Shown: positions 25,069 through 33,848 of the stretch, one piece after another
Layout of the letters: the number at the start of each line of letters is the position of its first letter
How positions within the stretch are numbered: the first letter of the stretch is position 1
From: UBA4417 sp031550085
GTDB lineage: Bacteria > Bacteroidota > Bacteroidia > Bacteroidales > UBA4417
Assembly (NCBI GenBank): GCA_031550085.1
Contig: JAVBOY010000018.1
Coordinates: forward strand, 51,375-115,374
Direction: 5' to 3'
Length of the DNA: 64,000 bases
Made by a program: the position numbers and the translations under genes
The notes under the pieces: generated by a model
Told to the model about the DNA's origin: nothing
What the model saw: the letters and a program-made list of their open reading frames with translations, nothing else
The model's database searches: none

Positions 25069-27711
25069 TTAGCGTAAAATGGTCACAGATCCGCGAATCG
25101 TGGTTTTTACCGTTCCGGATGAAGTGGTGCTGTAAACGTCGCAAACGTAGAAATAAGCACCGTCGGGTGCCGGTTGGTTGGTTCCCATGACTTTTCCATC
25201 CCATTGAAAATTAGGATCCGTGGTTTTCCAAATGATCTTTCCGTACCGGTTAAGAATTTGCAGGTCAATTTTTTCTATTCCGGGCGAAAGTTTTTTTGCT
25301 TTAAAATAATCGTTTATTCCGTCGTTATTTGGAGTGAAAATATTCGGTAATTGAAAGGCCAGGCAAGGATCGGAGGTAATGCAAACGGATTGGGTTTTCG
25401 GACTTTCGTTTCCGGCCATATCAACCGCTGAAATGGCGTAGCAACCTAGAATGGTTGATAATCCGGTATGAATGAAAACCGTATCCGGCCGGTTGACAGA
25501 ATCGATAAGTGTTAATGCAGCTGCAGAGGATGTTGCATAATATATCCGGTATTTTTCGACATCTGCTGCGCAATCCGGATCCGGTTCCGTCCAAACCAGG
25601 CGATTCGTATAAGTCTGGCAATCCGAAGTAACTTTCAAAGTAGGCGGACATGGAGCGACATTATCAATGGGCGTAGCACAAAGAATTTGCGACAAATTTT
25701 CGATAGGGTCAATAATGCCTGCCGTATTGTAGGAACCGATGGATTTCACATAATAACAGTATTCCTTATTGTTGACAAGAGGTTGATGCCGGAATGAGTT
25801 GGTTGTCACTGTGGCAATGGAATCAAAAAGAAGCGTTGCGTCGTTCTTCAAGTAGATAACGTATTTTGTATTCGTCCAGGGCACATTTAAATTAAAGGTA
25901 AGGTTTATAAACTGGTCGCTCGAAACGGAGCTGATAAAAACACTGCTTGCCAAAGCAGTCGACCCGATAAAAAACCGATTGCCCAGCGTGTCATTGTAGA
26001 AGTCAATGCGGTAGGAAACCGGGGAGGTTTCGGTGTTTACGAGAATATCGGTATAAATGGTATCGTTCAAATTTGCAAGCGAGTCGATTAGTACAGGATT
26101 TGCCCCGGTCAAAGAATAGCTTCTGTAAATAAGGTATTTGTAGGGGCCGGGCATTTGAGAGGCATCGATTTCGGTCGGTTTTGACCAGGCCACATAAACA
26201 CTGCCGTTGGTTTCGCTTGTAGATAGAATGCTTACGTTAGTGATAACCGGAACGTCTTTTTTCAATTGAACACAAACTTCGTCCGAAGCAATACTTGCGG
26301 CTCCATCGGGAAAAATGGCGACAATGCGGTAACAATAATCGATTCCCCGGGCAAGGCCGTTCCCCGAGTTGTCATCCAGAAACGAAGTGTCGCTGATGGA
26401 ATTTAGGGTTGTAATCAAATGAAATCCGCTCGAAGCAGGTACATCGGTTTCACAGGGTGAAGGCACAAAACTTGAATGGCCGCCCCGACGGTAAATTTTA
26501 TATCCGGTTGCATTGGAACAGGAATACTTATTCCATTCCAGTTGAATGGAATTTCCGATGGGATCTGCCGAAAAGTTTTCGACAGGCGGGCCAATCACCG
26601 TGATATTCCGGGTTTTTAAATCCGAAAGATTGATTTGGGCATTGTTGTCGTTTACCTTAAAATAGACCTGATACGACTTTTTTTGAATGTGGGTGCAGAG
26701 TGTCGACCATTTGAATTCTCCGGTAAGCAATCCCGGCTGGTTGGAAGTAACACTGAATTCCGCCTTATTTTGCGGAAGCAAGAAAGGAGAACCGGTAGCG
26801 ATGATCGACATGTTGTCCATATCTTGGTCGGTTGCCGATACGGTAAATTCCAGGGTTTCACCGGCAATCACGCAAGTATCGGCCAAATCGGCCAATTTGG
26901 GTGCATGATTTTGACAGTCGATAATTCGGATTTGCATATCCCGTGTCACATATCCGATTCTTACACCGTTCCGCCATTCTTCGATCAAAAAAGCAATATT
27001 ATATTCTCCGTTAATGGTTGGATTTTCCCAGGAAATATCTCCTGTAACCGGATCAATTTTAAATGTTGAAGGGGTTGAGGATACCTCGTTCGGGTAGCGG
27101 TATCCGGGAATGTTTTTTCCATTCAAACCTTTGCAAGGAACTAGTTTGTACGACAAGCTATCGCCATCGGGATCGATAGCGCCGGGGTTGTGAAAATAAG
27201 GCAAATTCACACAACCTTCATCTACCGGAGGCAACAGCAATTGCGGGGAATTATTAACGCCGATAAATGGGCTGATAATTAACTGGGATTCTACATAAAA
27301 AGGAACATTGACCGATTCGGGAATATTTAAAACACCATTGTTCCGGTTGGGATCCAAAACGGAAATTTTGTAGGTTGCATTTCCGGCATATGTATGTACG
27401 CCTACATAAACATTGCGCCGTATGGTGGGGTTACCCTCTACAATTTCGCCCAAATGGCTGCAGGGAATTCCGGCCGGATTATATCCGGATGTTCCGTTTA
27501 CCCGCCCAATGGTATCGATGCTTCCATCGCCCCAGTTAATTTCGAGCGCGCAACGGTCGGCTGTGCTTGGAGCGTAAGTGTATGTGACAATGGTTGCTTC
27601 GTATGTCAAACCGCTGATGTGGCGAAAAGTAATTTCACCGGCACGCTGGTGGGTTGCTTTCAGCGTCAATGATAAAACAATGCAACAAAACAGCAGGGAA
27701 AGCTTCTTCAT
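25069..27711 (-). CDS. large secreted FN3-repeat protein with type B T9SS sorting domain
   Basis: The 880-residue protein has a signal peptide (MKKLSLLFCCIVLSLTLKA, residues 1-19). Its PKD/cadherin-like N-terminal region starts HQRAGEITFRHISG, and several fibronectin type III-like repeats follow (for example SIQLEWNKYSCSNATGYKIYRRG, GSVYVAWSKPTEIDAS). The last 90 residues are a CHU_C/gliding-motility C-terminal domain: PNIFTPNNDGINDYFKAK, LQILNRYGKIIW, WDGK, PAPDGAYFYVC. That domain is the type B signal for the type IX secretion system, so the protein is exported to the cell surface or medium. Its ligand is unknown. gldA lies downstream on the same strand. Confidence 0.9.
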   Translation of the reverse strand: MKKLSLLFCCIVLSLTLKATHQRAGEITFRHISGLTYEATIVTYTYAPSTADRCALEINWGDGSIDTIGRVNGTSGYNPAGIPCSHLGEIVEGNPTIRRNVYVGVHTYAGNATYKISVLDPNRNNGVLNIPESVNVPFYVESQLIISPFIGVNNSPQLLLPPVDEGCVNLPYFHNPGAIDPDGDSLSYKLVPCKGLNGKNIPGYRYPNEVSSTPSTFKIDPVTGDISWENPTINGEYNIAFLIEEWRNGVRIGYVTRDMQIRIIDCQNHAPKLADLADTCVIAGETLEFTVSATDQDMDNMSIIATGSPFLLPQNKAEFSVTSNQPGLLTGEFKWSTLCTHIQKKSYQVYFKVNDNNAQINLSDLKTRNITVIGPPVENFSADPIGNSIQLEWNKYSCSNATGYKIYRRGGHSSFVPSPCETDVPASSGFHLITTLNSISDTSFLDDNSGNGLARGIDYCYRIVAIFPDGAASIASDEVCVQLKKDVPVITNVSILSTSETNGSVYVAWSKPTEIDASQMPGPYKYLIYRSYSLTGANPVLIDSLANLNDTIYTDILVNTETSPVSYRIDFYNDTLGNRFFIGSTALASSVFISSVSSDQFINLTFNLNVPWTNTKYVIYLKNDATLLFDSIATVTTNSFRHQPLVNNKEYCYYVKSIGSYNTAGIIDPIENLSQILCATPIDNVAPCPPTLKVTSDCQTYTNRLVWTEPDPDCAADVEKYRIYYATSSAAALTLIDSVNRPDTVFIHTGLSTILGCYAISAVDMAGNESPKTQSVCITSDPCLAFQLPNIFTPNNDGINDYFKAKKLSPGIEKIDLQILNRYGKIIWKTTDPNFQWDGKVMGTNQPAPDGAYFYVCDVYSTTSSGTVKTTIRGSVTILR

Positions 27712-27770
27712 TAATAAAAAAATAATGTTTTAAAATAAGAAATCAAAAAAGTTGAATACCGATGAAAATC

Positions 27771-27778
27771 CAAAGTTA
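27771..27778 (-). promoter_or_regulatory. -7 promoter element for the T9SS cargo gene
   Basis: TAACTTTG on the minus strand fits TAnnTTTG, 59 bp before the ATG. GTTG, 22 bp further upstream, could be a weak -33 box. Confidence 0.5.
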
Positions 27779-27943
27779 AAAAACTTTGCATTGTTTTTTT
27801 CAACATTCAAGATGAATATTTTTTTTCAAATAAATATTTAACAGATAAGCGATTCCAATGGTTTTGAAACACCTCGTTTTTTGAGGGGAGAAATTTCCGA
27901 TGAAATAATTATAAAAACTTTTCCCTTAACAAAATAAAGCAGG

Positions 27944-28171
27944 ATGGATTCACGTTACCAAAGAGTTAAACAATTATTTCCTAAACCACAATACATGGTA
28001 AAATCTTTTACTCTCGAAGACATCCTTGACCAACACAACGCAAAAGAAGCAAAAAATAAAGAATCCGTAATGCCTAAAGATTTTACAATTAATTTAATAA
28101 TGGCATATTCCAGAGCATTGCAGGTGTTTAACACAAGGAAAAACGGAACAAAGTTTATTGTTCTGAATTAA
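27944..28171 (+). CDS. small hypothetical protein
   Basis: The 75-residue protein starts at ATG 27944 (MDSRYQRVKQLFPKPQYMVKS). It is rich in charged residues and has no signal peptide or membrane segment. A helix-like middle (FTLEDILDQHNAKEAKNKES) is followed by NLIMAYSRALQVFNTRKNG. A dedicated strong terminator begins 20 bp after the stop, and the gene stands alone between two others, so it is probably a real single-gene unit. The family is not recognised. Confidence 0.65.
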   Translation: MDSRYQRVKQLFPKPQYMVKSFTLEDILDQHNAKEAKNKESVMPKDFTINLIMAYSRALQVFNTRKNGTKFIVLN

Positions 28172-28190
28172 TTAAAAATTTATTGGTAAT

Positions 28191-28226
28191 AAAAGCTGTT
28201 TCAAGTAATTTTGGGACAGCTTTTTT
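28191..28226 (+). terminator. intrinsic terminator
   Basis: AAAAGCTGT (28191-28199) pairs perfectly with ACAGCTTTT (28216-28224) and is followed by T residues, 20 bp after the small gene's stop. Confidence 0.88.
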
Positions 28227-28336
28227 AGTACGGGTTAACCAAGTGACAGAACCGTGAAAATAACAAGTGTTTCGTTTTAAGGATATCCTTATCAAGGATC
28301 TGCATCACTTGCTATTCGCCAAAAACTATTCATAGG

Positions 28337-29056
28337 ATGAAACAAAATACAAAAAACAAAGAACAGTTATTTAAAACGGTAATCGAATATTTTTCGAAAA
28401 ATATGCCCATTGCTGAGTCGGAATTACATTATAAGGATCCCTACGAATTGTTGGTGGCGGTGATTCTTTCGGCGCAATGTACCGACAAACGGGTGAATAT
28501 GGTTACCCCAATTTTCTTTCAACATTTTCCCGATCCTCAAACGTTGGCAGCAGCTTCGCCGGAAGAAGTTTTTGAATGGATTAAAAGTATATCCTATCCC
28601 AACAACAAGGCAAAACATTTGGTGGGAATGGCCAGGAAACTACTTGAAGAGTTTGGCGGAATTGTTCCCGATGATGTGGATTTATTGCAAAAATTACCGG
28701 GCGTGGGACGTAAAACGGCCAATGTGGTGGCTTCGGTAATTTACAACAAGCCGGCGTTGGCGGTAGATACCCACGTTTTTCGGGTAGCTGCCCGCATCGG
28801 ACTGACGCAAAATGCAAAAACACCTTTGGAAACCGAAAAGCAGTTGGTAAAATATATTCCACCCGAATTAATTCCCAAGGCGCACCATTGGCTTATTTTA
28901 CACGGACGTTATGTGTGTATTGCACGCAAACCCAAATGCGAGGAATGCGGGCTTACCGCGGTTTGCCGGTATTTTTCGGAGAAAACCCTAAAACAAAATG
29001 AACTTCCGAAGCCAACCAAACGTTCTCTCAAAAAATTAAAACCCCAAACATTATGA
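28337..29056 (+). CDS. nth: endonuclease III (DNA glycosylase/AP lyase)
   Basis: Nth removes oxidised pyrimidines and cleaves at the abasic site. The helix-hairpin-helix LPGVGRKTANVV carries the Schiff-base lysine K126. D144 in AVDTHVFR is the catalytic aspartate, 18 residues later as in E. coli Nth. The [4Fe-4S] cluster cysteines follow the C-x6-C-x2-C-x5-C pattern (CIARKPKCEECGLTAVC). At 239 residues it is about 25 longer than usual, with a Lys-rich C-terminal tail (KPTKRSLKKLKP). Its stop overlaps the bcp start (ATGA), so this is a two-gene oxidative-damage unit. Confidence 0.95.
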   Translation: MKQNTKNKEQLFKTVIEYFSKNMPIAESELHYKDPYELLVAVILSAQCTDKRVNMVTPIFFQHFPDPQTLAAASPEEVFEWIKSISYPNNKAKHLVGMARKLLEEFGGIVPDDVDLLQKLPGVGRKTANVVASVIYNKPALAVDTHVFRVAARIGLTQNAKTPLETEKQLVKYIPPELIPKAHHWLILHGRYVCIARKPKCEECGLTAVCRYFSEKTLKQNELPKPTKRSLKKLKPQTL

Positions 29057-29505
29057 ACACACTAAAAGTAGGCGAAAAAGCGCCCCATTTTTCAGGAACA
29101 GACCAAAACGGCACGGTTATCGATTTGGAAAATTTAAAAGGACAAAAAGTCGTGCTATATTTTTATCCCAAAGATGATACGCCGGGTTGTACGGCTGAAG
29201 CGTGCAGTTTGCGCGATAATTACGAGGTGTTGATGCAAAAAGGCTTTAAAGTGATCGGCGTAAGTCCCGATAATTTGGCAAAACATCAAAAATTTGCCGA
29301 GAAATACCATCTGCCGTTTTCCATTTTACCTGATCCCGACAAAGAAATTATTATGAAATATGGTGTTTGGGGTGAAAAGAAATTTATGGGCAAAGCATAC
29401 ATGGGCGTTTTGCGTACCACGTTTGTAATTGACGAAAACGGCCTGATTTCCGAAATCATTACCAAGGTGGATACAAAAAACCATGCCGACCAAATTTTGG
29501 GTTAA
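29053..29505 (+). CDS. bcp: peroxiredoxin, thiol peroxidase Bcp type
   Basis: Bcp/PrxQ peroxiredoxins reduce hydrogen and lipid peroxides. The 150-residue protein has YFYPKDDTPGCTAEAC with C46 as peroxidatic and C51 as resolving cysteine, the atypical 2-Cys spacing of Bcp. Near the C-terminus is VLRTTFVIDENGLI. It overlaps nth by 4 bp, which implies translational coupling and joins peroxide removal with repair of oxidised DNA. Confidence 0.95.
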   Translation: MNTLKVGEKAPHFSGTDQNGTVIDLENLKGQKVVLYFYPKDDTPGCTAEACSLRDNYEVLMQKGFKVIGVSPDNLAKHQKFAEKYHLPFSILPDPDKEIIMKYGVWGEKKFMGKAYMGVLRTTFVIDENGLISEIITKVDTKNHADQILG

Positions 29506-29576
29506 AGTATTTCTTTGATAATTATTTAGTTAAAGATATTTTTTTGAAAAGTGAATGCAATTTTTTTTGATTTGAG

Positions 29577-29584
29577 TACATTTG
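29577..29584 (+). promoter_or_regulatory. -7 promoter element for recA
   Basis: TACATTTG fits TAnnTTTG, 33 bp before the recA ATG. No clear -33 box and no recognisable LexA palindrome were seen around it. Confidence 0.55.
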
Positions 29585-29617
29585 CTGATTATTCAAAAAT
29601 GACCTATCGAATTTACT

Positions 29618-30613
29618 ATGAGCGACGACAAACAAAAAAAATTAGAGGTATTAAAACTTACCCTTGAGAAACTGGATAAAGCTTACGGAAAGGGAACGAT
29701 TATGAAACTGGGCGATACGGCGGTGGAAGAAATTCCCGTCATTTCGACCGGTTCGTTGGGAGTGGATATTGCGTTGGGCGTTGGCGGTTTGCCAAAGGGA
29801 CGTGTCATTGAAATATATGGTCCCGAATCGTCGGGGAAAACGACGCTGGCATTGCACGCCATTGCTCAATCACAAAAAGACGGGGGCATTGCAGCATTTA
29901 TCGATGCCGAACATGCGTTCGACCGTTTTTATGCCCAAAAATTGGGAGTGGATATTGAAAACTTGCTGATTTCGCAACCTGACAACGGGGAACAAGCATT
30001 GGAAATTGCCGATAATTTGATTCGGTCGGGAGCCATTGATATTATTGTCATTGACTCGGTGGCAGCATTGACTCCAAAAAGTGAAATCGAAGGCGAAATG
30101 GGCGATTCGAAAATGGGATTGCAAGCCCGCCTGATGTCACAAGCCATGCGTAAGTTGACGAGCACCATCAGCAAAACGGGTTGTTGTTGCATATTTATCA
30201 ACCAGTTGCGCGAAAAAATCGGTGTGATGTTCGGAAACCCCGAAACCACGACGGGAGGTAACGCCCTGAAATTTTACGCTTCGGTTCGTATTGACATTCG
30301 CAAGCAAACGGCGATTAAAGACGGCGAAACGGTTTTGGGTAACCGTGTGAAGGTAAAAATTGTGAAAAACAAAGTAGCGCCGCCTTTCCGCCAAGCCGAA
30401 TTTGATATGATTTATGGCGAAGGAATCAGCCGTATCGGCGAAATCATTGATTTGGCCGTTGAAAAGAATATTGTGAAGAAAAGCGGTTCGTGGTTTAGTT
30501 ATGGCGAAACCAAATTGGGCCAGGGCCGTGACGCTATTAAAAAGATCTTCTCCGACAACCCGGAACTTTGTGAAGAAATTGCCGGATTGGTCAAAGAAGC
30601 GTATTTGGCCTGA
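29618..30613 (+). CDS. recA: recombinase RecA
   Basis: RecA forms ATP-dependent filaments on single-stranded DNA for homologous recombination and SOS signalling. Walker A GPESSGKT is at residues 68-75, and the Walker B region is IIVIDSVAALTP. The family signature ALKFYASVRIDIRK and the L2 loop region (FGNPETTTGGNALKF) are intact. At 331 residues it is about 20 shorter than E. coli RecA because the acidic C-terminal tail is missing, as in many relatives. A terminator follows at 30643. Confidence 0.98.
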   Translation: MSDDKQKKLEVLKLTLEKLDKAYGKGTIMKLGDTAVEEIPVISTGSLGVDIALGVGGLPKGRVIEIYGPESSGKTTLALHAIAQSQKDGGIAAFIDAEHAFDRFYAQKLGVDIENLLISQPDNGEQALEIADNLIRSGAIDIIVIDSVAALTPKSEIEGEMGDSKMGLQARLMSQAMRKLTSTISKTGCCCIFINQLREKIGVMFGNPETTTGGNALKFYASVRIDIRKQTAIKDGETVLGNRVKVKIVKNKVAPPFRQAEFDMIYGEGISRIGEIIDLAVEKNIVKKSGSWFSYGETKLGQGRDAIKKIFSDNPELCEEIAGLVKEAYLA

Positions 30614-30642
30614 TAAACTTCAGATTACATTTTCATTAATCC

Positions 30643-30677
30643 AAAACTCCTTTTTTGGTATAAGAAAAAGGAGTTTT
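30643..30677 (+). terminator. intrinsic terminator of recA
   Basis: 13-bp perfect arms (30643-30655 with 30665-30677) enclose a 9-base loop. The stem core is ACTCC/GGAGT with A/T flanks. Confidence 0.82.
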
Positions 30678-30700
30678 ATATTTAAAAAGCAGAACATACG

Positions 30701-31705
30701 ATGAAAAGATTTTCAACCGGTTTTATGGTTGTTGTGCTGAGCATGGCATTCCTGGTTTCGTGTAAAAACAAGTCACAAGAGCAACAAGAAAATTTACCGC
30801 CGCAACTGGTAGAACTAAACAAAAAAATTGAAAAGGACGGTAAAAACGCAGCGCTTTACGATGAACGGGCGCATTTCTATTTATCAAGCGAGCAATTGAA
30901 CAATGCGCTTGCGGATGCCCGGAAAGCGATCGAGTTGGATGCAAAAAACCCGAAATATTTTTATACGCTTTCGAGCATTTATGTTTTGATGGGAAAACCG
31001 CAAGACGCTTTGGATGCCTTAAATAAGGCTTTGGAAATAAATCCTCAGAGCGTTGAAACCCTTTTGCAACGGGCCAAATTGTATTTAGTTATGAAGGATT
31101 ATGAGCATTGTGCCGAAAATGTCGAAAAGATTTTTGAGATAGAACCGAACAATGCCAATGCGTTTTACATGAAAGGCATGGTGTTGGATGAAGTAGGGGA
31201 TACCCTTAAGGCAATTACAAACTATCAAAAAGCCCTTCAAAATGATCCCAACCATTTTGATGCGTTGGTTCAACTGGGCGGTCTTTTCTCAAAAAAAAAT
31301 CCACCGTTGGCGATGGAATACTACAAAACTGCGACAAGTTTGAAACCGACCGATATGGCTACCTTATATAATTTGGGAATTCTGTACCAAGAGAACAACA
31401 GACGGCCCGAAGCAATCCAGACCTATGAGCAGATCCTGAAATTAAACCCCAGAAATCAAGTGATTCTTTATAATTTGGGATACATAGAGCTGGTTTATGA
31501 ACGCGACTTTCCAAAAGCCGTTGAATATTTTACAAAAGCCATAGAAATTGATTCCGTTTATGCGGAAGCGTATTATAATCGCGGCTACAGTTATGAACTG
31601 ATGCATGAATACCAACGGGCCCGTAATGATTACAACAGGTCGTTACAAATTGAAACCAATTACGACAAAGCCATTGAAGGATTAAACCGTTTGGATAAAA
31701 AATAA
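30701..31705 (+). CDS. TPR-repeat lipoprotein
   Basis: The 334-residue protein starts with a lipoprotein signal ending FLVSC (Cys21). It is then built almost wholly of tetratricopeptide repeats, about eight 34-residue units from residue 50 on (for example ALADARKAIELDAKNPKYFYTLSSIY, AITNYQKALQNDPNHFDAL, AVEYFTKAIEIDSVYAEAYYNRGYSY). TPR lipoproteins act as scaffolds in the periplasm or under the outer membrane; the partner is not evident. It has terminators on both sides, so it is a single-gene unit. Confidence 0.88.
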   Translation: MKRFSTGFMVVVLSMAFLVSCKNKSQEQQENLPPQLVELNKKIEKDGKNAALYDERAHFYLSSEQLNNALADARKAIELDAKNPKYFYTLSSIYVLMGKPQDALDALNKALEINPQSVETLLQRAKLYLVMKDYEHCAENVEKIFEIEPNNANAFYMKGMVLDEVGDTLKAITNYQKALQNDPNHFDALVQLGGLFSKKNPPLAMEYYKTATSLKPTDMATLYNLGILYQENNRRPEAIQTYEQILKLNPRNQVILYNLGYIELVYERDFPKAVEYFTKAIEIDSVYAEAYYNRGYSYELMHEYQRARNDYNRSLQIETNYDKAIEGLNRLDKK

Positions 31706-31729
31706 GAGAAGCAGGTAATTAAAGCCCCT

Positions 31730-31774
31730 AAAGCAAGTGGATTCAGATCGTGATTTGATTCCACTTGCTTTTTT
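31730..31774 (+). terminator. intrinsic terminator of the TPR lipoprotein gene
   Basis: AAAGCAAGTGGA (31730-31741) pairs with 31760-31771 across an 18-base loop and is followed by a T run. Confidence 0.82.
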
Positions 31775-31913
31775 ATATGGATGCCGGAATGGATTTAACA
31801 ATCCAGTCTTTTCCGAAGTTGGATAGGGGTGGAACGGATAAGAAAATCTTGCCAACAAGCTGTATTTGAATACATAAATTGTGGAGGAATGAAAAAACTG
31901 AAATTAAAAATCA

Positions 31914-31921
31914 TACTTTTG
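31914..31921 (+). promoter_or_regulatory. -7 promoter element for the GH13 gene
   Basis: TACTTTTG fits TAnnTTTG, 66 bp upstream of the ATG at 31988. Confidence 0.5.
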
Positions 31922-31987
31922 TATAGTTTCCTGTTTTAAAAAGGGAAACAAAAGAATAATTCCTTTTATGATTCACATTTTACAAAT

Positions 31988-33838
31988 ATGAAAAAAATCT
32001 TATTCCTTTTTGTTCTTATCGTTTTTACATATCCGAATCTGCTGTCGCAAAATACCTTGCAACATATTGAACCGCCGTTTTGGTGGTGCGGCATGAAAAG
32101 CGATAAATTGCAACTGATGCTGCACGGAGAAAATATCGGGAGCTATTCTGTAGGTGTTAACGACAACCGGGTTTCTGTTTCCGGCACGCATTCGACCAAT
32201 CCCAACTACTTGTTTATCGATTTGGTGATTGCTTCCGATGCGCAGCCCGGAACGATAAAATTTGAATTGACGAATCCGAAGACCAAAACAAAAATTCCTT
32301 TTAATTACGAATTGAAAACACGCCGGGAAAACTCCGCCGAACGCCAGGGATTCAATAGTTCGGATAATATCTATTTAATCATGCCCGACCGTTTTGCCAA
32401 CGGAAATCCGCAAAACGACAACATGTCCAACATGCTTGAAAAAGCAAACCGCTCGGGTGCCAGCGGACGGCACGGCGGCGACTTAAAAGGAATTCGCGAT
32501 CATCTGGATTATCTTAAAGGTCTGGGAATAACCGCTCTTTGGTGTACGCCGGTCTTGGAAAATAATATGCCGCATGCCAGCTATCACGGCTACGCCATCA
32601 CCGATTTGTACAAAACAGACCCGCGTTTCGGCACCAATGAAGAATACAAGGATTTGATTTCCGAAATGCATGGCAAAGGTCTGAAAATGATTATGGATAT
32701 GGTTTTCAACCATTTTGGATCAAACCACTGGTGGATGAAGGATTTACCTGCATCCAACTGGTTGCACCAATTTCCCGAATTTACCAATAGCAACTACCGC
32801 AACAGCGTGCGCAACGATCCCTATGTTTCGGATTTTGATGTAAAGAAAATGAACGATGGTTGGTTTGCTCCATCCATGCCCGATTTTGACCAAACCAATT
32901 CCGATGTAGCAACCTATCTGACTCAAAATTCGATCTGGTGGATTGAATATGCCGACTTGGACGGAATTCGTATGGATACGTATCCATACTCCGATGTGCC
33001 TTTTATGTGCGAGTGGATGAAACGGATTCATTTGGAGTATCCGAATTTTAATGTGGTAGGCGAAGTTTGGTTGAATTCTCCGCCACAAGTGGCTTATTGG
33101 CAAGAAGGAAGCGCCAATAATAACAACTTTCACTCAAATTTAAACACGGTATTTGACTTCCCAATGTGCTTTGCCCTTCAAAAAGCGTTTACCGAAAGCG
33201 AAGGTTGGAGCGAAGGCATGGGGCGATTGTACGATATTTTGAGCCAGGATTTTTTGTATAAAAGTCCGATGGATATCGTCACGTTTCTGGACAATCACGA
33301 TATTGACCGTGCCACAGGCCTTTTGAAAACCAAAGAAAACATGATGATGGCATTGGCCTTTTTAGCTACCACACGCGGCTATCCGCTTGTTTATTACGGA
33401 ACTGAAATTTTAATGCCGGGCATGAAAACCCCGCATGGTGATGGCGACATTCGTCGCGATATGCCCGGAGGTTGGAGCGGCGATTCGGTCAATGTGTTTA
33501 CAAATAAGAACCTTACAGCCGATCAACGCGAAATGAAAGATTATACAACCAAAGTATTGAATTGGCGCAAGACTTCGAAAGCCGTACAATTGGGCAAGCT
33601 AAAACACTTTATTCCCGAAAACGGCATTTACGTGTATTTCCGTTATACCCCAAACGAAACCGTCATGGTGTTGATGAATAACAACAGCGAGCCAAAGAAG
33701 GTGGATACTCAACGCTTTGATGAAGTTTTGAAAAATTTTGCTTCCGCAAAAAATGTGATTGACGGAATGGTTTTACACAACCTCAATTCTGTGAATGTCC
33801 CTGCAAAAACAGCCTTGATTTTTGAATTAGGAAAATGA
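31988..33838 (+). CDS. secreted GH13 alpha-amylase / cyclomaltodextrinase-like enzyme
   Basis: The 616-residue protein has a signal peptide (residues 1-20). An N-terminal beta-sandwich of cyclomaltodextrinase type (about 23-110, HIEPPFWWCGM) precedes the GH13 barrel. The four conserved regions are DMVFNH (D237-H242), GIRMD with nucleophile D330, GEVW with acid/base E359, and FLDNHD with transition-state D438. A C-terminal beta-domain ends the protein. It resembles SusA and neopullulanase-like enzymes that hydrolyse alpha-1,4-glucans or cyclodextrins in the periplasm. A GH31 enzyme lies 3 kb further on, but no susCD pair is present. Confidence 0.92.
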   Translation: MKKILFLFVLIVFTYPNLLSQNTLQHIEPPFWWCGMKSDKLQLMLHGENIGSYSVGVNDNRVSVSGTHSTNPNYLFIDLVIASDAQPGTIKFELTNPKTKTKIPFNYELKTRRENSAERQGFNSSDNIYLIMPDRFANGNPQNDNMSNMLEKANRSGASGRHGGDLKGIRDHLDYLKGLGITALWCTPVLENNMPHASYHGYAITDLYKTDPRFGTNEEYKDLISEMHGKGLKMIMDMVFNHFGSNHWWMKDLPASNWLHQFPEFTNSNYRNSVRNDPYVSDFDVKKMNDGWFAPSMPDFDQTNSDVATYLTQNSIWWIEYADLDGIRMDTYPYSDVPFMCEWMKRIHLEYPNFNVVGEVWLNSPPQVAYWQEGSANNNNFHSNLNTVFDFPMCFALQKAFTESEGWSEGMGRLYDILSQDFLYKSPMDIVTFLDNHDIDRATGLLKTKENMMMALAFLATTRGYPLVYYGTEILMPGMKTPHGDGDIRRDMPGGWSGDSVNVFTNKNLTADQREMKDYTTKVLNWRKTSKAVQLGKLKHFIPENGIYVYFRYTPNETVMVLMNNNSEPKKVDTQRFDEVLKNFASAKNVIDGMVLHNLNSVNVPAKTALIFELGK

Positions 33839-33848
33839 TTTTGTGTTT

